NCBI GenBank assembly: GCA_016792605.1
Contig: JAEULC010000161.1
Coordinates: 1-38,724 of the forward strand
DNA length: 38,724 nt
Direction of reading: 5' to 3'
Origin: Rhodospirillales bacterium
Lineage (GTDB): Bacteria > Pseudomonadota > Alphaproteobacteria > JAEULC01
Position 1 is the stretch's first letter, and the number at the start of each line of letters is the position of its first letter. Below, in pieces: positions 7,192 to 14,269 of this stretch. The position numbers were made by a program, and so were the translations under genes. The notes below the pieces were generated by a model, which worked only from the letters and a program-made list of their open reading frames with translations, was not told where the DNA came from and did no database searches.

Positions 7192-8239
7192 ACCCCGCAT
7201 TGCCTTGACGATGGGCGACCCGGCCGGGGTCGGTCCCGAGCTCTGCCTGAAGGCCACGGCGAAAATGGCATCGCGCGTCAGGGCGCGCGAACTTGACCTA
7301 GTGACGATCGGAACCCAGGCATCGATCGACATGGCGCGCGAGCGATTGATCGCGAAGGGCCAGCGCCGCTATGCGCCTCACATCGACGTGATCGAGGCGA
7401 CGCAGAGCCAGGGCAAGGTGAAGTTCGGCCAGACCAGTGCCGAGGCCGGACGCCAGGCCTTTCGCGCCATCGAGACCGCGATCGGCCTGGCGATGAAGGG
7501 CGAGATCGACGCCATCGCCACCGCGCCGATCAGCAAGGAGGCGATCAATGCCGCCGGCTTCCACTACGCCGGCCACACCGAGATCCTGGCCGACCTGACC
7601 AGGAGCAAGGGCTCGGTGCTGATGCTGGTGCATGACCGGCTGCGCGTCAGCCACGTGTCGGCGCATGTGCCGCTGGCCAAGGCGACCTCGCTGGTGACGC
7701 CGGAGCGGCTGACCTTCGTCATCGACCTGACCTACGACGCGCTGAAGCGCCTGGGCTTCAAGAAGCCCAAGCTCGGCATCGCCGCGGTCAACCCGCATGC
7801 CGGCGAGGGCGGCATGTTCGGGCGCGAGGACATCGACATCGTGACGCCGGTGATCGAGAAGTACCGCGCCCAGGGCATGGACATAACCGGCCCGGTGCCG
7901 GGCGACACGGTGTTCGTGAAGGCGCTGGGCGGGCAGTTCGACGGCGTCGTGGCGATGTTCCACGACCAGGGCCATGTGGCGGTGAAGCTGCTCGGCTTCA
8001 AGATCGACCGCAAGACCGGGAAGTGGGTGGGGCTCAGCGGCGTCAACATCACGCTCGGCCTGCCGATCGTCCGCACCTCGGTCGACCACGGCACGGCGTT
8101 CGACATCGCCGGCAAGGGCATCGCCAATCCGCAGAGCATGATGGAAGCGATCGACCTGGCGATGAAGCTGTCGGCTGCCCGCAAGAAGACCGCCAATCCG
8201 CAGAAGGCCAACACGCATAAGGAAAGAAAGAGCGCATGA
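7178..8239 (+). CDS. pdxA2: PdxA2-like 4-phospho-threonate/erythronate dehydrogenase (decarboxylating)
   Basis: 353 residues of the PdxA family: ALTMGDPAGVGPEL at the N-terminus, metal-binding His residues in AGHTEIL, VSAHVPL and HDQGHVAVK, the NPHAGEGGMFGRED loop and SVDHGTAFDIAGKG near the end. PdxA itself makes pyridoxine precursor from 4-phosphohydroxythreonine; PdxA2 paralogues oxidise and decarboxylate D-threonate 4-phosphate or D-erythronate 4-phosphate with NAD to give dihydroxyacetone phosphate. The DUF1537 kinase upstream argues for PdxA2. GTG at 7178 was chosen because AAGGAGG lies at 7165-7171; the next in-frame start (ATG 7211) would remove the first strand. It overlaps the kinase by 14 bases and the Ldh-family gene by 4 (ATGA). 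Confidence 0.88.
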   Translation: MPAHRPRIALTMGDPAGVGPELCLKATAKMASRVRARELDLVTIGTQASIDMARERLIAKGQRRYAPHIDVIEATQSQGKVKFGQTSAEAGRQAFRAIETAIGLAMKGEIDAIATAPISKEAINAAGFHYAGHTEILADLTRSKGSVLMLVHDRLRVSHVSAHVPLAKATSLVTPERLTFVIDLTYDALKRLGFKKPKLGIAAVNPHAGEGGMFGREDIDIVTPVIEKYRAQGMDITGPVPGDTVFVKALGGQFDGVVAMFHDQGHVAVKLLGFKIDRKTGKWVGLSGVNITLGLPIVRTSVDHGTAFDIAGKGIANPQSMMEAIDLAMKLSAARKKTANPQKANTHKERKSA

Positions 8240-9309
8240 CGACGACCAGGGTTGCCCCGGCCAAGCTCGCGACGACCGTGGCGGGCATCTTTGCCAAGGC
8301 GGGCAGCGACGCGACGGAATCGAAGGCCGTCGCCGACCATCTCGTCGAGGCCAACCTGATGGGCCACGACTCGCACGGTGTGATCCGTGTCGCCAAGTAT
8401 ATCGACTGGCTGAAGCAGGGCATGGTCGTCACCAACCAGCACGCCAAGACGCTGCGCGACGACGGCGTGCTGCTGATGCTCGACGGCCAGTTCGGGTACG
8501 GCCAGGTGATCGGCATCGACGCGATGAAGGCCGGCATCGCCAAGGCGAAGAAGCACGGCGTCGCCCTGGTCGCGCTGCGCAACACCGGGCATCTCGGGCG
8601 CATCGGCGCCTGGGCCGAGATGGCGGCGGCCGAGGGGCTGGTGTCGATGCACTTCGTCAACACCTCGGGCTTCGGCATGCTGGTGGCGCCGCATGGCGGC
8701 AGCGACCGGCGCCTGTCGGCCAACCCGATCGCGGCCGGCGTGCCGGTGAAAGGCGCCCAGCCGATCATCCTCGACATGTCCACCTGCATCATCGCCGAGG
8801 GCAAGATCCAGGTTGCGCGCAACAAGAAGGAGAAGCTGCCGGAAGGCGCCGTGCTCGACGGCAAGGGCAAGCCAACGCGCGAGCCCGACGAGTTCTACGC
8901 CAGCCCGCCCGGCGCCATCCTGCCGATCGCCGGCCACAAGGGCTCGGGCCTGTCGATCATCTGTGAGGTCATGGCCGGCGCGCTCACCGGCGGCGGCTCG
9001 ACGCATCCGGACAACCCGACGGCCAAGCGCCTGGTCAACAACATGCTGTCGATCCTGATCGACGCCGACAACGTGGCGGGCTCCGCGGCCTTCGCGGCGG
9101 ACATCGCGCGGCTGAAGTCCTGGGTCAAGGCGTCGCCGCCGATCAGCGCGGGCGGCGAGGTGCTGGTGCCGGGCGAGGTCGAGCGCAGGGTCCGCGCCGA
9201 GCGCGAGAAGAATGGCGTGCCGCTGGACGACGCGACGCGCGAGCAGATCGCAAAAGCGGCCGTGGATGTCGGCCTGCCCAGGGCGGAGATCGAGGCGGCA
9301 CTGGGCTGA
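8236..9309 (+). CDS. Ldh family oxidoreductase (malate/L-lactate/ureidoglycolate dehydrogenase-like)
   Basis: A 357-residue member of the NAD(P)-dependent Ldh_2 family, unrelated to classical Rossmann lactate dehydrogenases. The catalytic region LMGHDSHGVIRV (residues about 47-58), NTGHLGRIG (about 118), HFVNTSG and the later GHKGSGLSI loop are all present. Family members oxidise 2-hydroxy acids such as malate, sulfolactate, ureidoglycolate or reduce 2,3-diketogulonate. It overlaps the PdxA2-like gene by 4 bases, and the HpaI aldolase starts 27 bases later. In this operon it could make a 2-keto acid that the aldolase then cleaves; the substrate is not decidable from sequence. Confidence 0.88.
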   Translation: MTTTRVAPAKLATTVAGIFAKAGSDATESKAVADHLVEANLMGHDSHGVIRVAKYIDWLKQGMVVTNQHAKTLRDDGVLLMLDGQFGYGQVIGIDAMKAGIAKAKKHGVALVALRNTGHLGRIGAWAEMAAAEGLVSMHFVNTSGFGMLVAPHGGSDRRLSANPIAAGVPVKGAQPIILDMSTCIIAEGKIQVARNKKEKLPEGAVLDGKGKPTREPDEFYASPPGAILPIAGHKGSGLSIICEVMAGALTGGGSTHPDNPTAKRLVNNMLSILIDADNVAGSAAFAADIARLKSWVKASPPISAGGEVLVPGEVERRVRAEREKNGVPLDDATREQIAKAAVDVGLPRAEIEAALG

Positions 9310-9336
9310 AGGAAGAAGACCGGGGGGAAACGTCCG

Positions 9337-10110
9337 ATGATCGATACGGGGCTGCGCGCCAGGCTTTCCAAGGGCGGCACGGTGCTGGGACAGATGGCGT
9401 TCGAGTTCTTCACGCCGGGCCTCAGCCAGATCATGGCCAATGCCGGCTGCGACTTCGTGATCCTGGACACGGAACACGCCGGCGTCGGCATCGACACGAT
9501 CAAGAGCCAGGTCGCCTATGCCCGCGGATCAGGCCTGGCGCCGCTGGTGCGCGTGACCGGCACGCACTACCACCTGATCGCGCCGATGCTGGATGCGGGC
9601 GTGCACGGCATCATGGTGCCGATGGTCGAGACGGCGGAGCAGGCGCGCAAGATCGCGTCCTGGTGCCGCTACCGGCCCGAGGGCGTGCGCGGCCTCGCCT
9701 TCGGCATGCCGCATGACGACTACACCGGCGGCAACCACGTGCCGAAGATGAAGGCGGCGAACCAGCGCACAGTCACGATCGCGCTGATCGAGACCGTGGC
9801 CGGGATCGACAATGTCGACGCGATCATGGCGACGCCGGGCATCGATGTCGGCTGGATGGGCCACTACGACCTGACCAACGCCATGGGCATCGACGGACAG
9901 TTCGATCATCCGCGCTACAAGGCGGCGGTAAAAAAGCTTGTCCAGGCTTGCACCAAGCACAAGAAGGCCGCGGGCTTCCTGTGCGGCGACGTCAAGACGG
10001 GCAGGCAGTACCTGAAGGCCGGATTCCGGATGCTCTGCTACGGCACGGATATCGGCGTGTTCCAGGGCGCGCTGGCCGCGGGGATTTCGGGCTTGAAGGG
10101 GAAAAAATAG
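9337..10110 (+). CDS. HpcH/HpaI-type class II aldolase
   Basis: 257 residues, normal for the HpaI / 2-keto-3-deoxy acid aldolase family. Visible features: catalytic region VILDTEHAGVGIDTI (about 45-59), the Arg of LVRVTG, the metal-ligand Glu in TIALIETVAGIDNVDAI and the loop GWMGHYDLTNAMG, equivalent to the GPNDLS-type loop of HpaI. Such enzymes reversibly cleave 2-keto-4-hydroxy acids to pyruvate and an aldehyde. The ATG has a GGGGGGAAA ribosome site. It follows the Ldh-family gene by 27 bases and precedes the ABC importer genes by 84, so it is probably part of the same transcript. Confidence 0.9.
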   Translation: MIDTGLRARLSKGGTVLGQMAFEFFTPGLSQIMANAGCDFVILDTEHAGVGIDTIKSQVAYARGSGLAPLVRVTGTHYHLIAPMLDAGVHGIMVPMVETAEQARKIASWCRYRPEGVRGLAFGMPHDDYTGGNHVPKMKAANQRTVTIALIETVAGIDNVDAIMATPGIDVGWMGHYDLTNAMGIDGQFDHPRYKAAVKKLVQACTKHKKAAGFLCGDVKTGRQYLKAGFRMLCYGTDIGVFQGALAAGISGLKGKK

Positions 10111-10194
10111 GGTTTCGGCCCGGAGGGCCGGAGCGGTCACCGACCAAAAAGGCGGGGCCGAGGTCAGAACGATAACCAGACGGAGGAAACGACC

Positions 10195-10986
10195 ATGAGA
10201 CTTTCGCATCTGCTGGCGGCCGGCGCCGCCGTGCTGGCCTTGACGCTGGGATCGGGCGCGGCCGACGCCCAGGCGCTCGATCGCATCCTGAAGGACAAGA
10301 AGATCCGCATCACGGCGCAGGTCGACTCGGCGCCGTTCGGCATTCTCGGCAAGGACAACAAGCCGACCGGATCGGAGATCGAGACCGCGCGCCAGCTCGC
10401 CAAGGACCTGGGCGTGGAGCTGGAGCTGATCCAGGTCTCCGGCGCCCAGCGCATCCCGGCGCTGCTGTCGGACCGGGCCGACCTTGCGATCTCCTCGCTG
10501 TCGATCACGTCGGAGCGCGCCAAGTCGGTCTGGTTCTCCAGCCCGCATGGCGCGCTGTCGATCGTGATCGGCGGCCCGAAGAGCGTGAACATCAAGTCGG
10601 CCGCCGACCTCGCCGGCAAGAAGATCGGCATGAGCCGCGCGACCCTGGAAGAGCAGGAAGTGCCGAAGATCGCGCCGCCCGGCACCAACATCGTGTTCTT
10701 CGACGAGCACGCGGCGACGCAGCAGGCGCTCTTGACCGGCCAGGTCGACGCGATCGGCTCGGCCGCCTTCCTGATCAACGACCTGTCGAAGAAGGCCCCG
10801 GACAAGCAGCTCGAGGTCAAGTTCACGGTCGTCACGGCCTATTACGGCATCGCCGTGAAGCCGGGGAACTTCGATCTGCTGCAGTGGGTCAACTCCTGGG
10901 TCTTCGTCAACAAGCACAACGGCGTGCTGGCCAAGATCTACGAGACGCACACCGGCGTGAAGCTGGTCGATCTGCCGGCGATGTAG
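10195..10986 (+). CDS. ABC transporter substrate-binding protein, amino-acid type (SBP_bac_3)
   Basis: 263 residues. A Sec signal peptide covers about residues 1-25 (MRLSHLLAAGAAVLALTLG... ending ADA before QALD). The mature part starts LDRILKDKKIRITAQVDSAPFG and has the family blocks GSEIETARQLAKDLGV, LLSDRADLAISSLSIT and LAGKKIGMSR. This periplasmic receptor belongs to the polar amino acid / His-Gln-opine group, which also binds organic acids and amines. GGAGGAAA precedes the ATG. It is followed by a strong hairpin and then two permease genes. A ligand related to the hydroxy-acids handled by the upstream enzymes is inferred. Confidence 0.92.
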   Translation: MRLSHLLAAGAAVLALTLGSGAADAQALDRILKDKKIRITAQVDSAPFGILGKDNKPTGSEIETARQLAKDLGVELELIQVSGAQRIPALLSDRADLAISSLSITSERAKSVWFSSPHGALSIVIGGPKSVNIKSAADLAGKKIGMSRATLEEQEVPKIAPPGTNIVFFDEHAATQQALLTGQVDAIGSAAFLINDLSKKAPDKQLEVKFTVVTAYYGIAVKPGNFDLLQWVNSWVFVNKHNGVLAKIYETHTGVKLVDLPAM

Positions 10987-10994
10987 GTTCGAAT

Positions 10995-11026
10995 GCGCCC
11001 GATCCTCGTTCGCGAGGGTCGGGCGC
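10995..11026 (+). promoter_or_regulatory. Strong stem-loop (UUCG loop) after the binding-protein gene
   Basis: Two 14-base arms (10995-11008 and 11013-11026) pair with a single G-U wobble and enclose TTCG, the especially stable tetraloop. No T-run follows, so it is not a classic terminator. It lies 8 bases after the binding-protein stop and 23 bases before the permease start. It probably protects the upstream mRNA from 3' decay and lowers permease expression, as known for the malE-malF type of intergenic hairpin. Confidence 0.65.
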
Positions 11027-11048
11027 CCTCCTGTGCCGCGAGTCCTGC

Positions 11049-11717
11049 GTGACCTACGTATTCCAGTTCGGCATCGTCTTCGACCGCTTCCACGAGCTGC
11101 TGCAAGGCGCCTGGCTGACGGTCCAGCTCTCGGCGATCTCGATGGCGCTCGGCCTGTCGCTGGCGATCGTCTGCGCCTTCCTGCGCACGACAGGGCCGCG
11201 CCCGGTGCGCTGGATCGTCGCGGCCTATGTCGAGATGATGCGCAATACGCCGTTCCTGGTGCAGATCTATGTGATCTTCTTCTCGCTGCCGGCGATCGGC
11301 CTGCGGTTCGAGGCGAACCAGGCCGCCGTCGTGGCGATGGTGGTCAACCTTGGCGCCTACGCGACCGAGATTATCCGCGCCGGCATCCAGTCGGTGCCGA
11401 TCGGCCAGATCGAGGCGGGCCGCGCCCTCGGCCTCACCCGCATCCAGGTATACCGCAAGATCGTGCTGTTCCCGGCGGTGAAGGCCGTCTTTCCGGCGCT
11501 CGCCAGCCAGTTCATCCTGCTCCTGCTCGGCTCTTCGGTGGTCTCGGCGATCTCGGCCAAGGAGCTGACGGCGATCGCCAACACGATGCAGTCCACGACG
11601 TTCCGGGCCTTCGAGGTCTATATCGTCGTCACCGTCATGTACCTGGCGATCGCGGTGGCGTTCCGCGGCTTCTTCGCCGCGGTCTACTGGCTCGTCTTCG
11701 TGCGCGGGCGGGCGTGA
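11049..11717 (+). CDS. Amino-acid-type ABC transporter permease
   Basis: 222 residues with about five hydrophobic segments. The HisMQ-family features are LQGAWLTVQLSAISM near the N-terminus, AAYVEMMRNTPFLVQIYVIFF, and the EAA loop YATEIIRAGIQSVPIGQIEAGRALGLTR, where the ATPase subunit would dock. GTG at 11049 was chosen as the start that gives the usual short N-terminus before the first helix; the ribosome site is weak (GCGAG), and a longer frame upstream would run through the hairpin. The second permease starts 5 bases after its stop. No ATP-binding subunit is encoded in this cluster. Confidence 0.88.
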   Translation: MTYVFQFGIVFDRFHELLQGAWLTVQLSAISMALGLSLAIVCAFLRTTGPRPVRWIVAAYVEMMRNTPFLVQIYVIFFSLPAIGLRFEANQAAVVAMVVNLGAYATEIIRAGIQSVPIGQIEAGRALGLTRIQVYRKIVLFPAVKAVFPALASQFILLLLGSSVVSAISAKELTAIANTMQSTTFRAFEVYIVVTVMYLAIAVAFRGFFAAVYWLVFVRGRA

Positions 11718-11721
11718 GGAG

Positions 11722-12387
11722 ATGCGCACTTTCTCCTCCAACGAGTTCATGTTCCTGCTCGGCGCGATGCGCTGGACGGTCGTCCTGTCGCTGATCGCCT
11801 TCGCGCTCGGCGGCGCGCTGGGCGGGCTGATCGCGATCCTGCGCATCTCGTCACTGCTGCCGGTGCGCCTGGTGGCGACGGGCTACATCCAGCTCTTCCA
11901 GGGCACGCCGCTGCTGATGCAGCTCTTTCTCGTCTATTACGGCCTGGGCCTGTTCGGGCTCCGGCTCGACGCCTGGACGGCGGTCGTCATCGCCTATGCC
12001 GCCTATGCCGGCGCGTTCCTGGGCGAGATCTGGCGCGGCTGCATCCAGGCCGTGCCGCGCACCCAGTGGGAGGCCTCGGAGTCCCTGGCGCTCAGCTACC
12101 TGCAGCAACTCCGCTACGTGATCCTGCCCCAGGCCGTGCGTATCGCCATCCCGCCGACCGTGGGATTCCTGGTGCAGCTCGTGAAGGCGACGGCCGTGGC
12201 CTCGATCATCGGCTTCGTCGAGCTGACGCGCGCCGGGCAGCTCATGAGCAACGCCACCTTCCAGCCGATGATCGTCTACCCGGTCGTGGCCGCTCTCTAT
12301 TTCGTCCTGTGCTGGCCCCTGTCGCTATGGGCGCAGCACCTGGAATCCAGGCTACGCGTCGGCGCGGCGATCGGCCGGGCCAAGTAA
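11722..12387 (+). CDS. Amino-acid-type ABC transporter permease (second subunit)
   Basis: 221 residues, paralogous to the preceding permease: MRWTVVLSLIAFALGGALGG, IQLFQGTPLLMQLFLVYYGL and an EAA loop at GEIWRGCIQAVPRTQWEASESL. It should pair with the upstream subunit as a heterodimeric inner-membrane channel for the binding protein at 10195. A GTGAGGAG ribosome site overlaps the previous stop. The EAA loop implies that an ATPase is needed, so one must be supplied from elsewhere in the genome. The dehydrogenase gene starts 19 bases downstream. Confidence 0.9.
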   Translation: MRTFSSNEFMFLLGAMRWTVVLSLIAFALGGALGGLIAILRISSLLPVRLVATGYIQLFQGTPLLMQLFLVYYGLGLFGLRLDAWTAVVIAYAAYAGAFLGEIWRGCIQAVPRTQWEASESLALSYLQQLRYVILPQAVRIAIPPTVGFLVQLVKATAVASIIGFVELTRAGQLMSNATFQPMIVYPVVAALYFVLCWPLSLWAQHLESRLRVGAAIGRAK

Positions 12388-12405
12388 CGAGAGGAACAGC
12401 AGAGC

Positions 12406-13308
12406 ATGTCGAAACCGAAGATCGGCTGGATCGGCGCCGGGCTGATGGGCCACGGCGCGGCCAAGAACATCCTGGAGAAGGGCTATCCGCTCGCGGTCAT
12501 GGGCAACCGCAACCGCCCGCCGATCGACGACCTGGTGAAGCGCGGGGCGAGGGAGGTCAAGACCGCCGCCGAGATGGCGCGAGCGAGCGATATCCTGTTC
12601 ACCTGCGTGCCGTCCTCGGTCGAGGTCGAGGCGCTCGTCTTCGGCCCCGGCGGCATCCTGGAAGGCGCACATCCCGGTCTGATCGTCGTCGACAGCACGA
12701 CCGCCGATCCCAACTCGACGCGCAAGATCGGTGCGGCGCTGAAGGAAAAGGGCGTGCGCATGGCGGACTCGCCGCTCGGACGCTCGCCCAAGGAAGCCGA
12801 GGCGGGGACGCTGTCGACCTATATCGGCGGCGACCCCGATGTCGTCGCGGCGGTCAGGCCGGTGCAGCAATGCTTCGCCGACACGATCGTCGAGGTGGGC
12901 GCGCTCGGTGCCGGCCACACGCTGAAGCTCATCAACAACTTCATGTCGATCGGCAATTGCGCGATCATCGCCGAGGCGGCGACGACGGCGGCCAAGATGG
13001 GCGTCGACATGGCGAAGTTCCACGCCGTGATCTCGGCCGGCGGCGCCAACAGCAAGATGTTCCAGATGGTGGCGCCCTGGCTGCTCGAGGGCGACGACAG
13101 CCACCTGAAGGGCCCGCTGCGCATCGCCGGCAAGGACCTGCGCTTCTACAACAAGCTGGCCGAGCAGGCCCAGGTTGCTTCGTTCATCGGCCAGGCGGTA
13201 AACCAGTGGCTGCAACTGTGCAACGCGCGCGGCCATGGCGAACGCTACCTGCCGGTCCTGCCCGGCATCCTGGCCGAGCTCAACGGCACCAAGATCCGCG
13301 ATCTCTAG
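12406..13308 (+). CDS. NAD(P)-dependent beta-hydroxyacid dehydrogenase (3-hydroxyisobutyrate/L-threonate dehydrogenase-like)
   Basis: 300 residues. The Rossmann motif GWIGAGLMGHGAAKN is at residues 7-21, the substrate-binding region MADSPLGRSPKEAEAGTLS near 125-145 and the catalytic lysine in HTLKLINNFMSIGN near 172. Family members oxidise 3-hydroxyisobutyrate, tartronate semialdehyde, 6-phosphogluconate or L-threonate (LtnD). With a DUF1537 kinase in the same operon, an LtnD-like oxidation of a four-carbon acid is a reasonable guess, but the usual partners OtnI and OtnC are absent here. GAGAGGAA precedes the ATG. The EamA gene follows after 18 bases. Confidence 0.88.
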   Translation: MSKPKIGWIGAGLMGHGAAKNILEKGYPLAVMGNRNRPPIDDLVKRGAREVKTAAEMARASDILFTCVPSSVEVEALVFGPGGILEGAHPGLIVVDSTTADPNSTRKIGAALKEKGVRMADSPLGRSPKEAEAGTLSTYIGGDPDVVAAVRPVQQCFADTIVEVGALGAGHTLKLINNFMSIGNCAIIAEAATTAAKMGVDMAKFHAVISAGGANSKMFQMVAPWLLEGDDSHLKGPLRIAGKDLRFYNKLAEQAQVASFIGQAVNQWLQLCNARGHGERYLPVLPGILAELNGTKIRDL

Positions 13309-13326
13309 CAGCCGAGATCGACGCCG

Positions 13327-14172
13327 ATGAGCGCGACGACGCTCGCCGCGCTGGCGGTGCTGGGCGCGTCGCTGCTCAGCGCGCTCTACAACACGCTCAT
13401 GAAGGTCGGCGAGGACCGGCTCGTCGTCGGCGCCATGGCCGGCGGCGTCGCCGCGTTCCTGGCGGCGCTGGCGATCCCGTTCTTCGCCCCGCCGCCGCCC
13501 GCCGCCTGGCCGTGCCTGGCGATCTCGGTCCTGGCCCAGACCGTCTACTACTTCGTGCTGGTCGAAGCCTACCGCGAGGGCGACCTGTCGCTGGTCTATC
13601 CGGTCATGCGCGGCACGTCGCTGGCGGTGATCGTGTCGGTCTCCGTGCTTGGCGCCGGCGAGACCCTGACCTGGGCGAAAGGAGCGGGGCTGGCGTTCCT
13701 GTTCGCCGGCATGGTCCTGGCGGCAGACCCGGGCGCCTGGCGCCGTCCGGAGACGCGCCGGCCCGCGCTCTATGCGGCGCTGACCGGCGTGTCGGTCGCC
13801 GTCTACCTGCTGGCGGACGGCATCGGGGCTCGGCGGTCGCCGGAGCCGTTCGGCTATGTCGCCTGGATGTTCTTCCTGAGCGGCCTGCCGGTGGTGACGG
13901 TCGTGATGTTCCTGCGCGGCCGCGGCCTGTCGCGCGCCTGGCGGCGGAACTGGCGCCTGGGCTTCGGCAGCGGCGTCGTGATGGCCGCCGGCTATGGCGC
14001 CGTCGTCTGGGCGCTGTCGCTCGGCACCTTCGCGTCGGTGGCGGCGCTGCGCGAACTGACGACCGTGTTCACCGCGCTGATCGCGCGGTTCCACCTCGGC
14101 GAGAGCCCGCCGCCGCGGCGCTGGATCGCGATCGGCCTGATCGTCGCGGGCGCGGTCGTGATCACGGCCTGA
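13327..14172 (+). CDS. EamA/DMT family membrane transporter
   Basis: 281 residues with about ten hydrophobic segments arranged as two EamA repeats (residues about 5-138 and 150-280). The second repeat ends with LRELTTVFTALIARFHLGESPPPRRWIAIGL, split here as the typical ALRELTTVFTALIA helix and a GES..RRW loop that closes EamA domains. These proteins usually export metabolites or amino acids in exchange for protons. It is the last gene of the acid-sugar cluster; a promoter for the next cluster lies directly after its stop. It may vent a pathway intermediate or provide a second route for substrate. Confidence 0.85.
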   Translation: MSATTLAALAVLGASLLSALYNTLMKVGEDRLVVGAMAGGVAAFLAALAIPFFAPPPPAAWPCLAISVLAQTVYYFVLVEAYREGDLSLVYPVMRGTSLAVIVSVSVLGAGETLTWAKGAGLAFLFAGMVLAADPGAWRRPETRRPALYAALTGVSVAVYLLADGIGARRSPEPFGYVAWMFFLSGLPVVTVVMFLRGRGLSRAWRRNWRLGFGSGVVMAAGYGAVVWALSLGTFASVAALRELTTVFTALIARFHLGESPPPRRWIAIGLIVAGAVVITA

Positions 14173-14183
14173 CGTATTCCCCT

Positions 14184-14213
14184 TTGACATTTCCACAATG
14201 GACTAGGCAGAAT
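14184..14213 (+). promoter_or_regulatory. Candidate promoter of the Rieske oxygenase/ABC cluster
   Basis: A perfect TTGACA (14184-14189) is followed after 18 bases by CAGAAT (14208-14213). It lies in the 97-base gap between the EamA stop and the oxygenase start, leaving a leader of about 50 bases. Confidence 0.45.
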
Positions 14214-14240
14214 TGCCGGGTCTGAGAACGTCTGAAAACA

Positions 14241-14253
14241 AGACAATTTGTCT
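14241..14253 (+). promoter_or_regulatory. Palindromic operator candidate in the oxygenase leader
   Basis: AGACAA-T-TTGTCT is a perfect 6+1+6 palindrome, located between the promoter and the ribosome site (AGGGGA) of the oxygenase. Short copies of TCTGA(A/G)AAC lie just before it at 14221 and 14231, 10 bases apart. Position downstream of the -10 suits a repressor site. The regulator gene is not in this window. Confidence 0.4.
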
Positions 14254-14269
14254 CTGAACAGGGGACTTC

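Noticed and set aside
10116-10130. Short hairpin CGGCCC/GGGCCG after the aldolase gene as a terminator
   Set aside because: Only six pairs with a 3-base loop and no T-run; could be chance in GC-rich DNA.
12066-14225. 719-residue open frame on the plus strand
   Set aside because: Arg/Gly-rich frame running across the permease, dehydrogenase and EamA genes; no domains.
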